Assembly (NCBI GenBank): GCA_011032825.1 | Contig: JAADJZ010000006.1 | Location: forward strand, 1,178,001 to 1,242,000 | Reading direction: 5' to 3' | Origin: Massariosphaeria phaeospora | Lineage: Eukaryota; Ascomycota; Dothideomycetes; Pleosporales | DNA length: 64,000 nt | In this document: positions 1 to 9,327 of the stretch, one piece after another | Numbering within the stretch: position 1 is the stretch's first letter | Layout: every line of letters begins with the position of its first letter | Made by a program: the position numbers and the translations under genes | The notes under the pieces: model-generated | The model's database searches: none | The model's input: the letters and a program-made list of their open reading frames with translations, nothing else | What the model was told of the DNA's origin: nothing

Positions 1-285
1 GATTGCTTCTAGTCGCAAGTCCGGGCGGTCACTACCATTCGGGCAGGCGAAGAACTCATCAGATTGGGCCTCTTCATTCGGTCGGAGTATGGGGTCATTG
101 GGGTCGAGTCTGAATAAAGTTGGATGTTGTGGCGGCTCAATGTGATGATGTGGAAGGAGTTTCCGCTCGCGCAAGGTCCCCAACGCTCTCCGCAACTCCC
201 CGAACTTCGGATGCGAATAGTGGGGATTTTGCGTTTTGTCATTGCTGAGGGAGACCTCGCCACTAATCGGATCACGCTCTAGCAT
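1..285 (-). CDS. Partial hypothetical gene running off the left edge
   Basis: An open minus-strand frame begins at an ATG at position 285 and continues past base 1 without a stop, giving 95 residues. The peptide starts MLERDPISGEV and ends in an acidic stretch followed by FFACPNGSDRPDL. The frame is also open for some codons upstream of this ATG, so the start is a guess. The acidic-aromatic-Cys segment loosely recalls the DLFTxSYxxC segment of the family members at 12054-14822 and 15574-16791, and the orientation matches five of those six genes. That resemblance is too weak to assign membership. No function can be given. Confidence 0.4.
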   Translation of the reverse strand, partial: MLERDPISGEVSLSNDKTQNPHYSHPKFGELRRALGTLRERKLLPHHHIEPPQHPTLFRLDPNDPILRPNEEAQSDEFFACPNGSDRPDLRLEAI

Positions 286-1269
286 GGCAATAGGGATCGC
301 CAGAGAGCGAAAAAGGGTGAAAAGGGCAGTGTTTTGAATGAGAAGCAACGATGGACCCAATTCGAGAAGGCAGGATCGGGACGGCATCTCAGCAACGGCG
401 GGTCCACGGGAGAATATCACATACAAACGCCACGACATGCATGGATGCACACATGCATTGGAATTTAGGGGTTAAAACAATGATTGGATCCTAAGGTCCT
501 TGCAGATTCAGCTCGGGCGCACCTCTAGGGCTGCACGTGCATCCGGAGATGCACGGGCGTGGGGCCTCAAGCAAGCTGGTGCCAGCTGGCGGCAGAGCCT
601 AATCTCAGTAGATAGGCTAGTTGTGCAGACCGCCAACCCCCTTAAGGCTTAGATGAGAACCAACCTCTCTCAAAAGGCAACAGCTCTGCTTTTTCATCTG
701 CAACTGTTGGTTGACTGTCTACTCCACGGTTTGGTCTTTTTGAACACTCTTCGTGCTTGCTTCCGTTAGAAAACACTCGCCATGTTCGACGAGGCCATCA
801 AATCTCCGCAGTCTCTTCTCAGAAACTATCTATGGATTCCTGAACTTGCAGGCATCCTTCCACTCTCAGCCTTGATCGATTTCATCAATGTGCTATTGAA
901 ACTCTATATCTTTGAGTCTGTTGGCAGTGTGCCACTCTAGAGCTAGCCAACCACGCTAGCAGGCAGACTTTCGTACGAAGAGACCTGTTATTGAAGATGC
1001 TTCACAACGGTCTGTACATATTTGACGCTTCTTCTGTTGCCAGTCCTACTAATGTTCTGCTTTATGATAGGATAAATGTTGCGGTTATGAGGAGAAGCAG
1101 ATCACGTAATGGTGTTCTGGTGCTACATCCTCACTTATCGAGTACCTCTTACCTCAGCTGCATCATAGATACGTCATGTAAATAGACCCTGCTGCTGGCC
1201 TTCTTGGAGGTTCGCACGAGCGGAACAACACAATAGAAACAATACACAATACTTTTGTTTTTTCACTGC
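286..1269. other. Gene-poor spacer
   Basis: No convincing gene is seen. One short plus-strand frame at 782-940 (52 residues, ATG in the context CGCCATG) encodes a peptide with a hydrophobic middle (ELAGILPLSALIDFINVLLK). It lacks any recognisable domain and could be chance or a remnant. Confidence 0.4.
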
Positions 1270-1970
1270 ATTCTACACTGCGACAATAAACAAGGAACTC
1301 ATTGTGGGCAACCTAAACGATCACAACGTGCCCAGAGCGACGTTCTACGTCCATAGTATAGTAGATTATTCGTCTCATGAGATCCACAGCGCTAGAGAGA
1401 ATTAGAGTGTGCGAGCCACGAGCAGCGGCAAGCTTGCACTTGGCAACAAGGATTCGGATAAACACAGGAACTACCGCTGGAACTTCCATAGGTATGTATA
1501 ATATCATCATATTACCTACGCCTGCATGATTATATACGTGATTCTAATCTCGTAGCAGCACTGGAGGCAACAATACCTACAACATCGTCAGCGTATCTGA
1601 TAGCAGCACCAAGCTAAACGCCAAAGGAGTCAATTTTGGCAAAACTATAACATTGGTCAATATCCACGGACCCTGGAAGCTCATGAGGCTTGATGGTAAG
1701 AAGCAGTCTCCTACACAATGGCATCTTTTGCGTGTAACGATAAAACTAACATACTATCTCAGGAGACAAGGCGTTCCAGGACAAGCTGATGACACCAGAG
1801 GAAAGTCAGCAGAAGACTGGTGCGATATCGCCAAGGAGGTCTTCCAAGAAGGACTGAAATTGTTCGAGGCTGCGACTGAATCGACCTGGTTGAACCAGTC
1901 GGATTCTTACAGGGAGAGCTATGTGGAGATGTTCGAGAAATATGGACGTAAGAAACCTGTGTACGAGTAG
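1270..1970 (+). pseudogene. Decayed intron-containing gene, unknown function
   Basis: From about 1270 an open plus-strand frame reads through VGNLNDHNVPRATFYVHS and then hits an in-frame TAG near 1425. The same frame continues coding-like (ATSSGKLALGNKDSDKH). It can be spliced over two well-formed introns: GTATGT to CGTAG at about 1491-1556, and GTAAGA to CTCAG at about 1696-1762. The joined product reads on through STGGNNTYNIVSVSDSS, NIHGPWKLMRLDG and DKAFQDKLMTPEESQQ. The most protein-like downstream stretch (EDWCDIAKEVFQEGLKLFE, ending at the stop at 1970) lies in another frame, so a frameshift is needed near 1815. One stop and one frameshift with intact splice signals suggest recent decay. 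The family is not recognised. A missed third intron could remove the TAG. Confidence 0.35.
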
Positions 1971-2664
1971 TTGTGGCCGAAGCTGAAGGCGCTATGCTGG
2001 ATTGGCGTCCCCACGAGATACCGTCACCCGTCCCAAGATCGTTTCGTCAACATCCGCATACGGGGATCGCGACGCGCACTACGGACGCCATACTCGCGCG
2101 GTTCTCGAACACATTTCTCCGTTTTCGTATTTCGGAGGAATCACTAGTAGAGGTCCAGGTGCTTGAGTGGCCGATAAATCACAGAGGTATCCTTTGGGTC
2201 CGTTGTTTCGATAGCGTATAGGTATCAAAATTCTGGTGTGTGGGTTTACTTGTGCAACTCTAAGTATGATTTGTTGTTCGTCCAATATAAAAGGGCTGTG
2301 AATCCCGCTTCAAATGTATCCCGACTCACATCAATCATTCTTACACCTCGACCTCATCTCCCTAACGAACGAACGAACCAATACGTCGATTTCAGGGCAA
2401 GAAAATACGCCACTAACGGTCTCCGCTCCCCGTGGACCTACTAGTATATGTCACTTTGATCGAATGCTCGTAATTGTGAGCAATAAAGAATTGGAGGTCT
2501 GAAACCCAACGTAAGACAGTAAAATTGATAAAGCAAATATGTTTTTGGCTACTATTAACGCAGCAAGCGATGCTTACGAGCGACGATGAAACGCTTTCGT
2601 GCTGTCGTCCTATCGTCATCGCGTAGAGCCTCCGCCCAAGTTTGGTTTCAGCGCGGTCTCATCA
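1971..2664. other. Gene-poor spacer
   Basis: Only short overlapping frames on both strands are present, none with coding character. Nothing recognisable is seen. Confidence 0.4.
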
Positions 2665-3056
2665 CTATTCATGCCCAAAGTTCCATCTGAAAGACTTTTC
2701 CAGATATCGAGAGTGCGTAGAGCGTTTGACATGCGCAAAGAGCCGCCCTAACCTGTCACACGACCAGAGTCAAACCATGAATGAAGCGCGGGCGGATCAG
2801 GCGGAGACTCTGTAGAAGAGTCTGTCCAAGATGAATGGATCTGGGACATTGCTCAACTCTCCTATGCTGGTCGACGAAGAGGCTTAGATCTTCGGCGGAA
2901 CGGAACACGGGGACATCATGTGAAGCGATCTGCTCTACCTCAGAAAAATCAAGAACTGGCACAGTCGTGTTCTTATCAAGAAGAGATTTACCAAGATGCA
3001 GAATGGGATTAAAGCTCCTAGAGAGCGCGCGTTGCCGAACTTCGCGAGCTCAGGTG
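2665..3056 (-). pseudogene. Possible decayed gene fragment, unknown function
   Basis: On the minus strand a coding-like frame without an ATG reads LSRSFNPILHLGKSLLDKNT, then FSEVEQIASHDVPVFRSAED, and stops at 2756. A second coding-like stretch (HVKRSTHSRYLEKSFRWNFG) follows in another frame and ends at a TAG at 2665-2667. The gap between them is too short for a normal intron, so a frameshift or a missing piece is more likely. Upstream of about 3056 the frame is closed by a TGA. No domain is recognised. The call rests on amino-acid composition alone. Confidence 0.22.
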
Positions 3057-3584
3057 GAGAATCCGAAGGGGCAGCGGCTACCGATTTATTCAAGACCTAG
3101 GCGTGGCTATTCTGTTGAGAACTTTCGGTCGGTTCTTTGCCAAACAAGATTAGCTGGTCAAACATGGAAACGGCGTCCCGCCATGTGAAGATATATCAGT
3201 AATCAACGTAGGAATATATACCCCAATTCAGACAGTCTGGATCCAGCGGCACTGTTATCATGGATGGCCCCACAGGCCCGGACAACTTGATTATCTCGAT
3301 GATCAGGTTAACGATGTCAATAGTGCATCTAAACGACTTCTGAGGGAAGCAAAGGTTCGCGCGCTCGTGTCATTCAAACTTGAATATATGTAATGACCAA
3401 TTGCTAGCATAGACAGTCTTCGTAACTGAACTTGTCATGAAACAGTCTCGCTCATAGACCAACAGTAACGAGATCGTAGACTTTTGCAAGCCGACCAACC
3501 TTACCGAGATTGCCTTCATCTTCTAGGCACATAATTGTCAAAATCCAAAGCTCGTAGGCTTCACAATATGTCTATCGTGTCCAT
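3057..3584. other. Gene-poor spacer
   Basis: No open frame with coding character and no recognisable element. The stretch ends at a minisatellite. Confidence 0.4.
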
Positions 3585-3693
3585 CCAGGACATGACCCTT
3601 ACATGTTTCCAAGACATGACCCTTACATGTTTCCAAGACATGACCCTAACATGTTTCCAAGACATGACCCTAACATGTCCCCAAGACATGACC
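3585..3693. repeat. 24-bp minisatellite, about 4.5 copies
   Basis: Four head-to-tail copies of a 24-bp unit, CCAAGACATGACCCTNACATG followed by TTT, and a partial fifth copy are seen directly. The first copy has G for A in the AGG/AAG position. The third and fourth have A for T at the variable position, and the fourth ends TCC instead of TTT. Each unit holds the palindrome ACATGT. The array ends about 15 bp from the stop codon of the minus-strand gene at 3709-4821, so it probably lies in that gene's 3' untranslated region. Confidence 0.9.
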
Positions 3694-3708
3694 TGAAATT
3701 TCCAAATC

Positions 3709-4821
3709 CTAGCCGTGTTGCAACAAAGAGTCGATCCATCCCATGTGATCTTCGCTGTTGAAGTAGTCCTTGACGATATCCGCGTCTCGTTGACTAGCCA
3801 TCATGCTCGTGGATTGAGAGAGGGTTTCGCGCGCATTTTCCTTGTCCAGGTCTAGTCTGGCATTAGCAATCGTGTCGTTTGGTTCCTGTGATCTCGGTCT
3901 CTTACCTTCCGATTCCGCATCAGTTGTCTCCCAATCATCATAATGGTCATCCTCTTGTACTGTCGTCGACCCAACTTCGGACTTGACAGACTTGGCTGGC
4001 TTCATCCCGCCCGACTCCGAGCCCTGCGCTTGTTGCCCACTTGTCGTCTCCGTTGGGATCGCCGCGAAGAACTCTTGCCAATGTTCAAGGTCCTTGGAGG
4101 ATTGCGTCGTCTCTTGCATGACGCCCTTCGCCTTAAGCTTGCGTTTCAAGTTCTTGTACTGGGCAAGCATGTCCTCCGTGATGACCGGCCGGTACAACTC
4201 CTCGTTCCTGTCCCATACAACCGCACGGATACGTTCCTTGACTTGTGGATCGATCCGACCCAGCTTACTCGTGAAACCGTAAGTTCCCCGGTCGACGCGT
4301 GGTGTCGTATTGGTCCCATCCTTGTTGGTCAATATCTTGCCTCTGAAGAACACGTTGAAGTCTTCACAAATGAGGTTGGGCTTTGGAAGCGCCGTCTCGC
4401 CCTTCAGTGCTGCCACGACGAGAAGGTGTTGATACAGCTCGATGAAGTACTCCTCGTCCTCGTTCCACCTTATGACTTCCTTGGCTTTCTTGCCTCCGCG
4501 GCCGTAAATTTGGTTGCGCCATGCATTTATCTTCCTGATGTGCTCTATGTTGTCCCAGTCGATTCCGCCGCGGAAGATGCGTTTGAAGGTCAGCTCGACG
4601 TCTTTGTTCGTTTTGAAGTCCTTGCAGAGGATGCGGAGTAAGGATTCATCCCTCAGCCCGACGACCGCATTCCGCCTTTCCGCCACAGGTATAAGCGATG
4701 ATTTGTTCGAGGCGGGTGCACGGCGACGCGTGTTCTGAGCCGCGCTGAGCTTGGCCGCTTTCATCGGGGGTAGCGGAGAGGCGGGAGAGGCATCGTCGGG
4801 CTGTTTGCGTTTCGGGGACAT
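3709..4821 (-). CDS. Nuclear SANT-like family protein (short type)
   Basis: A single-exon frame of 370 residues. The N-terminus is basic and rich in Ala, Ser and Pro (MSPKRKQPDD, then NTRRRAP near residue 31), which suggests a nuclear localisation signal. The core at residues 119-230 begins WNEDEEYFIELYQHLL, followed by AALKGE, ICEDFNVFF and RPVITEDMLAQYKNLKRKL. The Trp followed by acidic residues and an amphipathic helix resembles helix 1 of Myb/SANT domains, but this is not a clear Pfam match by eye. The whole core aligns with the gene at 10040-11092, with the same order of LYxxLLxxAAL, ICxxFNxxFxG, YxPVIxxDMLA and KxxL, so the two are paralogues. The C-terminus is acidic and low complexity. 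The frame opens two codons earlier with GTG, so the ATG at 4821 was chosen. The function is unknown; a DNA- or chromatin-linked role is inference. Confidence 0.72.
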   Translation of the reverse strand: MSPKRKQPDDASPASPLPPMKAAKLSAAQNTRRRAPASNKSSLIPVAERRNAVVGLRDESLLRILCKDFKTNKDVELTFKRIFRGGIDWDNIEHIRKINAWRNQIYGRGGKKAKEVIRWNEDEEYFIELYQHLLVVAALKGETALPKPNLICEDFNVFFRGKILTNKDGTNTTPRVDRGTYGFTSKLGRIDPQVKERIRAVVWDRNEELYRPVITEDMLAQYKNLKRKLKAKGVMQETTQSSKDLEHWQEFFAAIPTETTSGQQAQGSESGGMKPAKSVKSEVGSTTVQEDDHYDDWETTDAESEGKRPRSQEPNDTIANARLDLDKENARETLSQSTSMMASQRDADIVKDYFNSEDHMGWIDSLLQHG

Positions 4822-5228
4822 GGTCACAGCGAAGCTTGCGATCGTAATGTTTGGGTGTTGCTAGAGAAGCAGAATGTAGTGGAGTGGTGTTCGGAGTGGG
4901 AAGTCGTGTGTACGAATGCTTAGGAGTATCGAAGGTTGGGGGTCTTTTAAGTGACGCGTACGTCATTATGAAAGGCGCGTGTTGTTTCCACTTCAGCCTT
5001 CCAGGGCCTGGGAGAAAACGCTCGGGGATCCCATCCAGTGAAAACATTCATCGGCATTCACCGCGATCGAATTCTTAACTGCAGCGCCACTGTGGCGCTG
5101 AAGACGCCACAGGTCACCAAAACACAATGAAGTGAAAACAACTCTAGCCAGCTCGCGGCGTATGCCATACTGTTCAATAGCGGGCCATTGTATTTGCTGT
5201 GGACTTTCAATACGCTTCTGTCTCGCCA
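4822..5228. other. 5' flank of the 3709-4821 gene
   Basis: This holds the presumed promoter of the minus-strand gene and the left flank of the transposon. No clear TATA box or coding frame is seen. An inverted CAGCGCCACTGTGGCGCTG palindrome lies near 5082-5100 and could be a small hairpin. Confidence 0.4.
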
Positions 5229-5236
5229 CGTATGGT
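5229..5236. repeat. Left target-site duplication of the hAT element
   Basis: The 8 bases CGTATGGT immediately precede the left terminal inverted repeat and recur exactly after the right one at 8331-8338. An 8-bp duplication is characteristic of the hAT superfamily. Confidence 0.95.
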
Positions 5237-5258
5237 CAGACTTGTCAACAATCCGTCC
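5237..5258 (+). repeat. Left terminal inverted repeat of the hAT element
   Basis: The 22 bases beginning CAGACTTGTCAACAATCCGT are the exact reverse complement of 8309-8330. The outer CAG followed by a purine-pyrimidine mix is typical of hAT ends. Confidence 0.95.
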
Positions 5259-5395
5259 GGATTGACAGATTGATTGGACGGATTGATTAATAAGCAATCC
5301 GTCCAATCAATCCGAGACCTTGATTACTAGCAATCCATTCAATCCAGAGGTCCCAGATTGATTGGACGGATTGTTTACGGATTGATTGTTTTGCG
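5259..5395. repeat. Left subterminal repeats of the hAT element
   Basis: Several copies of GATTGATTGGACGGATTG and its inverse CAATCCGTCCAATCAATCC lie at about 5267-5285, 5295-5313 and 5351-5371, with looser variants (CAATCCATTCAATCCAG) between them. In characterised hAT elements such short subterminal arrays bind the transposase. The right end carries the same motifs at about 8190-8308. Confidence 0.8.
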
Positions 5396-5677
5396 TACAG
5401 AGGTCCTTCAAGATTCTAGGTGTTAATAGCTAGCGGAGGCGTAAAAATATAAAATATAATATACTTTCCAGTTCGAATCCTGTAAAATTACTTTCTCGCC
5501 CTCGCTCAACCGGCCGTATTAGGCCTAGCCGCCCCAGAAAATCGATTACGCTGCCCCGAAATATCTCGCGACCCAAGATTTTCGACGCGCCGAGATTAAC
5601 GCGCACTCACTACGTTCGCCCACACCCACGAAAGTACGTATGTTTATCGCGATTTTTCGCCCAAACTAACCTCGCAG

Positions 5678-8185
5678 ATGAATCGGCAGCTTAATGAAGT
5701 ATTTGAGCGGGTCCTTGACTCCCAGTCCACGCAAAACGCCGCCGGCGCAGCTTCCTCGTACCAGGCAACCGATGCACAGTCAACATCTGACGCGCCACTC
5801 GATCTCGATCCTCTCGCTGTCTCTGCCTCCGCCGACGATGATGAGGACTATGAAGGCCTTGTTTGGTCGCGCGTACCTAATTTACAGAAGCCTCAATACG
5901 CTGCTAAACGTGCCTTAACAAGCTAGGTTTTTTAATACGGCTAGCGCGTATACCATCGCAAGCATAAGGCGCTGTATTAGCTGTGCAAATACTGCCATAT
6001 ACACAAGCAAAACGGGTTGTTTAAAGTGGCAACTTCAACCTCTGCTATCCATCGGCACCTCGAGGCGCGGCGACCTGGCCACGGAGTCAGCAAAGATGGC
6101 CCAATTCGGTTCAAGAAGGAGGCATCTATCATCTCCGCCCTACAGCGACAGGGCGTTGATGTGAGTCAAGAGGTAGCAAACGCCGTCGCCGATACCTTTT
6201 CGGCGCCCGCTTTTTAGCAGGCGCTCATCGAGTGGGTGGCCGCCGATAACCAAGCTCTGCGCGTTGTAGAGGTGCCTGCCTTTCGAGATATGATCAAGGC
6301 TGCTAATCCGCTCGCTGAGCGCGTTTTGTGGAGCAGCCACAACACTCTCCAGTCGCACATTATAGATGAATACAACGCCTACCTACCCGCCGTCGTGAGC
6401 TACATAAAGGCAGCCAAATCCGCTATACACGTATCCTTTGACAACTGGACCTCATACGGCGGCAAACGCGCTATCACTAGAATCTGCGTACACCACTTGA
6501 ACGCAGCGGGTCAACAAGTAGATTACTTCCTTGGCCTGCCGACGCTATCGGGCGACCACTCCGGTTTAAATATCGCAGCAATCGTAAGCTCAACTCTCCA
6601 CCAGTTTCATATACGAAAAGAAGCCTTAGGTTACTTTGTGCTTGATAACGCGACAAACAACGATACTGCCGTTAACGAGCTAGCAGAGGAGTACGGCTTC
6701 AACCCGAGCCACCGGAGATTGCGCTGCAGCTGCCATATACTCAATCTCGCTGCCTAAAACGTTATCTTTGGCCAGAATCGCGACGCGTTTGAGAACTCGC
6801 AGGAGAATTTAGTAGTACGTATTGCCTTTTTCTTTCCTGCCGCCGTCTCTCGCGCAGCACCTGCTAACTCGCCCTAGGCAAAGGAACAGTACATGAACGA
6901 GTGGCGCAAAGCTGGCCCGCTAGGCGTACTGTTTGACGTCATCGCCTCAATCTGTACGCCGCAGGCGCGCGAGCTTTTGGAGGGATACCAGCGAGATGAG
7001 GCAACGTCGCTAAATCTCACGAACTTTACGCCAAGAGAACTCAAAAAGCCAGTCAAAACTCGCTAGAACTCTTACTACGATACGTTTGAGCGCGCCGTCG
7101 ACCTCAGGGTGCCTCTGGACGATTATATGGGCTACAAAATCGGCGAGAGCAACCGCTCCGCAAACCGACAGCGATCTCGGGCGGGAGCTCGCCCTTCGGA
7201 GGCTAGCCAGCCACGCCTGTATATACGTGAGGAAGGGCTTACTGGCAAAGACTAGGCTACTATTACTGAGTATATCGAGTTGCTTAAGCCTTTCAAGGAG
7301 GCGACTAGCTGGCTCGAAGGTCGAGGCAAGGCTAGTCGCTACGGCGCGATTTGGAAGGTTATCCCTACGTTTGAGTAGCTTCTTGCTACGCTACAGGCTC
7401 AACAGGATCGCGTAGAGGCAGTGGATTACAACGATCCTGACGCGCCTGAGGATCACGTCAAAACAAACCTCAATCTCGCCATTAGTAAGCTAGAAAACTA
7501 CTACGCCAAATTCAAAGACGCCCCAGCGTATTACTGTGCCCTACGCCTCTACCTAGCGTACAAAAACTTCATCGATACTGCCTGGCGAGTACCCGCCGAG
7601 TACGATGACGTAGATAGCCTCTATCCCCGCAAGGGGTAGCTAGAGGCAAACAACAAAAGTTTTCAATCACTTTGGGCGGGCGCTAAGCTAGCATCTAAAA
7701 TCGCCGCCGCTGATCCAGCTACGCCGCCGCCTGCTAAGCGGCAACGTTTTGACTACGCCGTTAACTGTACTGAGTTTATGCTAGCCTCTATGAGAGAGGC
7801 GGAGATTGCGGAGGAGATTACTAACGAGTATGAGCTCTAGAGCGCAAAGAAACCAATTAATCTAGCCTACAAGCTTGCTTAGCTGCCAATTGCCTACTAG
7901 TTGTCAAAGGAGCATTAATACCCTGTTTTGGCGCGGTTTGCTATGAATATATTGAGTATCCTAGCCTCAGCAGCCAATTGTGAGAGGACTTTTAGTGAAT
8001 TGGCTGATCTTTTAGGCGTACGGAGACTCAATATGAGGCCAGATTTACTATCCGCTTTACAGAGCCTCCGATCCTGGAAACGCCTTGGGATTGAGCGCTT
8101 CAAAACGCCTTACAAACCTACGAACACGTACGATATCACTATCCATAAGATCGACGAATATATTGGGCAATTCACCAATAGTTAG
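5678..8185 (+). pseudogene. hAT transposase pseudogene with RIP-like stops
   Basis: The ATG at 5678 directly follows a likely 5' UTR intron (GTACGT to CTCGCAG). Read in one frame, the product has an acidic N-terminal part and a BED-finger remnant (LCKYCHIHKQNG, then SAIHRHLEARRP). A catalytic core follows (SFDNWTSYGG, FVLDNATNND, CSCHILNLAA), and then the hAT dimerisation region (NILSILASAANCERTFSELA). An internal intron of about 60 bp (GTACGT to CCCTAG near 6816-6876) restores the frame before KEQYMNEWRK. At least 13 stops interrupt it, at 5924, 5933, 5942, 5978, 6215, 6755, 7063, 7254, 7376, 7637 and further sites at 7837-7917. All are TAG or TAA, none TGA, and sit where Gln or Trp fits. 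That pattern matches CpA-to-TpA RIP. No functional protein is possible. Confidence 0.93.
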
Positions 8186-8189
8186 CTTA

Positions 8190-8308
8190 CTAATCAATCC
8201 ATCCAATCTATCAATCCGTCCACCCCCCAAATCCCTAAACAATCCATTCAAGCCAATCCAGGAGAGATTTCTTGTCAATCCATTCAATCCGGGGACCCGG
8301 ATTGGATT
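8190..8308. repeat. Right subterminal repeats of the hAT element
   Basis: Direct and inverted variants of CAATCCATCCAATC and GATTGGATTGGACGGATTG crowd this end, matching those at the left end. They include a TCAATCCGGGGACCCGGATTG hairpin at about 8284-8304. Confidence 0.75.
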
Positions 8309-8330
8309 GGACGGATTGTTGACAAGTCTG
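8309..8330 (-). repeat. Right terminal inverted repeat of the hAT element
   Basis: The 22 bases ending GTTGACAAGTCTG are the exact inverse of the left terminus at 5237-5258. Confidence 0.95.
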
Positions 8331-8338
8331 CGTATGGT
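8331..8338. repeat. Right target-site duplication of the hAT element
   Basis: CGTATGGT is repeated exactly from 5229-5236. The reconstructed empty site would read through CGTATGGT once. Confidence 0.95.
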
Positions 8339-8406
8339 ACGATTCGTTCACTGGAAGTTGCCAAACTAAGAGCTTGTAGCCAAACCTCACTCTCTTCTAC
8401 TCCGTC

Positions 8407-9327
8407 CTACAATTCCAATATTTCGACCTCACCCTGAATAGCCCGCCCAAATCTGACCAAACTGATATGGTCTTGGAAGATCCTCCACTCGTGTAAGTTC
8501 TGGAAGTACTCAGACCCGTCGAAAGTAGGATCCAGAAACCTTTCCGCACGCTCCGGACATCCAACGGGGGGTACGATCGAAAGGTTGACCAGCGCGTGCT
8601 CTTCTCGCGTCGGGGGTCGCTCAGGCTGGAGTAGTTCGCAGGCAGCGACGACGGCCCATTCGGGAACTTCATGCTCGGTCAAGTTCCCGTCGCCGTCGCA
8701 GGTAAAGACTGTCGTTGGCGTCATACTGTTAATACCTTGAGGGGGCTCGGGCGGTAAAGGCGGCGCTGGTCTAAAAAGTGCGGGCCGCTTTCGCGATATG
8801 CCGCCAATCTTGAATTCATGGTATATTTTGATCAGCTTGTCCTCCCATTTATCCAATTCGTCCAATGTCTTCCTGTCCTTGTTGAAGTCGTATTGTTGTC
8901 GAGCTGAGGGGTTTTGGAAGTAGAAGAAATCTTCCCAGCATCGTTGAGCCGCAACATGTTGCGCGTGAAAATCCGCGGTTTTCTCCGAATCATGTAACTC
9001 CTCTGATACATCTTCGAGGTCGTCTAGCCGGTCGCGCATCTCTGGAGGCATTTGCTCGTCCTCAAGCTCAATATTCGCTAGCCGTCGCCACTTCTCAGCC
9101 ATCCGATACCACTTGTCCCATAACGTGCTCATCTCATCTAGAAGGGGTTTGATTTGCGTGGCGAAAGCCGGGTTCTCGGCTGCCACTTTTGCCGTCTCCA
9201 GTCGCTGAAAAAGATCGACCTTGGTGATTTGCATCCATCTTTTCATTTCTTCCGAGGTCACCGGCTTTTGTTGGGCTGCAAGTATGAGAGCGATCCTGTT
9301 GCCGGCACCTCCGTTGATGGATGACAT
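8407..9327 (-). CDS. SANT-family N-module protein, 306 residues
   Basis: A single exon from the ATG at 9327, in the context GGCAGCATGTCA. The protein is mostly helical. Residues 27-80 carry EEMKRWMQITKVDLFQRLE and LWDKWYRMAEKW. Residues 131-140 read WEDFFYFQNP, followed by a helix and a Pro-rich linker (RPAPPLPPEPPQG), then FTCDGDGN near residue 210. The N-terminal half of the 922-residue gene at 12054-14822 has the same features in the same order: MQRWM, HKW, YWEDFHYYQN and ECNGDGT. This gene is therefore a free-standing copy of that module. It lacks the C-terminal module with the W-x-x-E/D helix. No known domain is recognised. It lies 69 bp beyond the transposon's right target duplication. 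The function is unknown. Confidence 0.7.
   Translation of the reverse strand: MSSINGGAGNRIALILAAQQKPVTSEEMKRWMQITKVDLFQRLETAKVAAENPAFATQIKPLLDEMSTLWDKWYRMAEKWRRLANIELEDEQMPPEMRDRLDDLEDVSEELHDSEKTADFHAQHVAAQRCWEDFFYFQNPSARQQYDFNKDRKTLDELDKWEDKLIKIYHEFKIGGISRKRPALFRPAPPLPPEPPQGINSMTPTTVFTCDGDGNLTEHEVPEWAVVAACELLQPERPPTREEHALVNLSIVPPVGCPERAERFLDPTFDGSEYFQNLHEWRIFQDHISLVRFGRAIQGEVEILEL

Larger units (their letters stand above)
5237..8330 (+). mobile_element. hAT-superfamily DNA transposon, non-autonomous by mutation
   Basis: The element is 3,094 bp. It is bounded by perfect 22-bp inverted repeats starting CAGACTTGTCAACAATCCGT and flanked by a perfect 8-bp duplication. Its interior holds a BED-type zinc-finger remnant and a hAT transposase ending in the hAT C-terminal dimerisation region. 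Both ends are packed with forward and inverted copies of a GATTGATTGGACGGATTG motif, as expected of subterminal transposase-binding sites. It sits between two members of the SANT-like gene family (3709-4821 and 8407-9327) and disrupts neither. The perfect termini suggest a recent insertion or conserved ends; the coding region is clearly dead. Confidence 0.95.

Noticed and set aside
9..275. 88-codon minus frame at the left edge (starting MIRLVARSPSAM)
   Set aside because: Another minus-strand frame over the same bases stays open to the edge and has better amino-acid character, so this one is taken as its shadow.
5470..5484. T-loop-like GTTCGAATCC inside the hAT element
   Set aside because: There is no acceptor stem, D-arm or matching 5' half around it, so it is not a tRNA gene.
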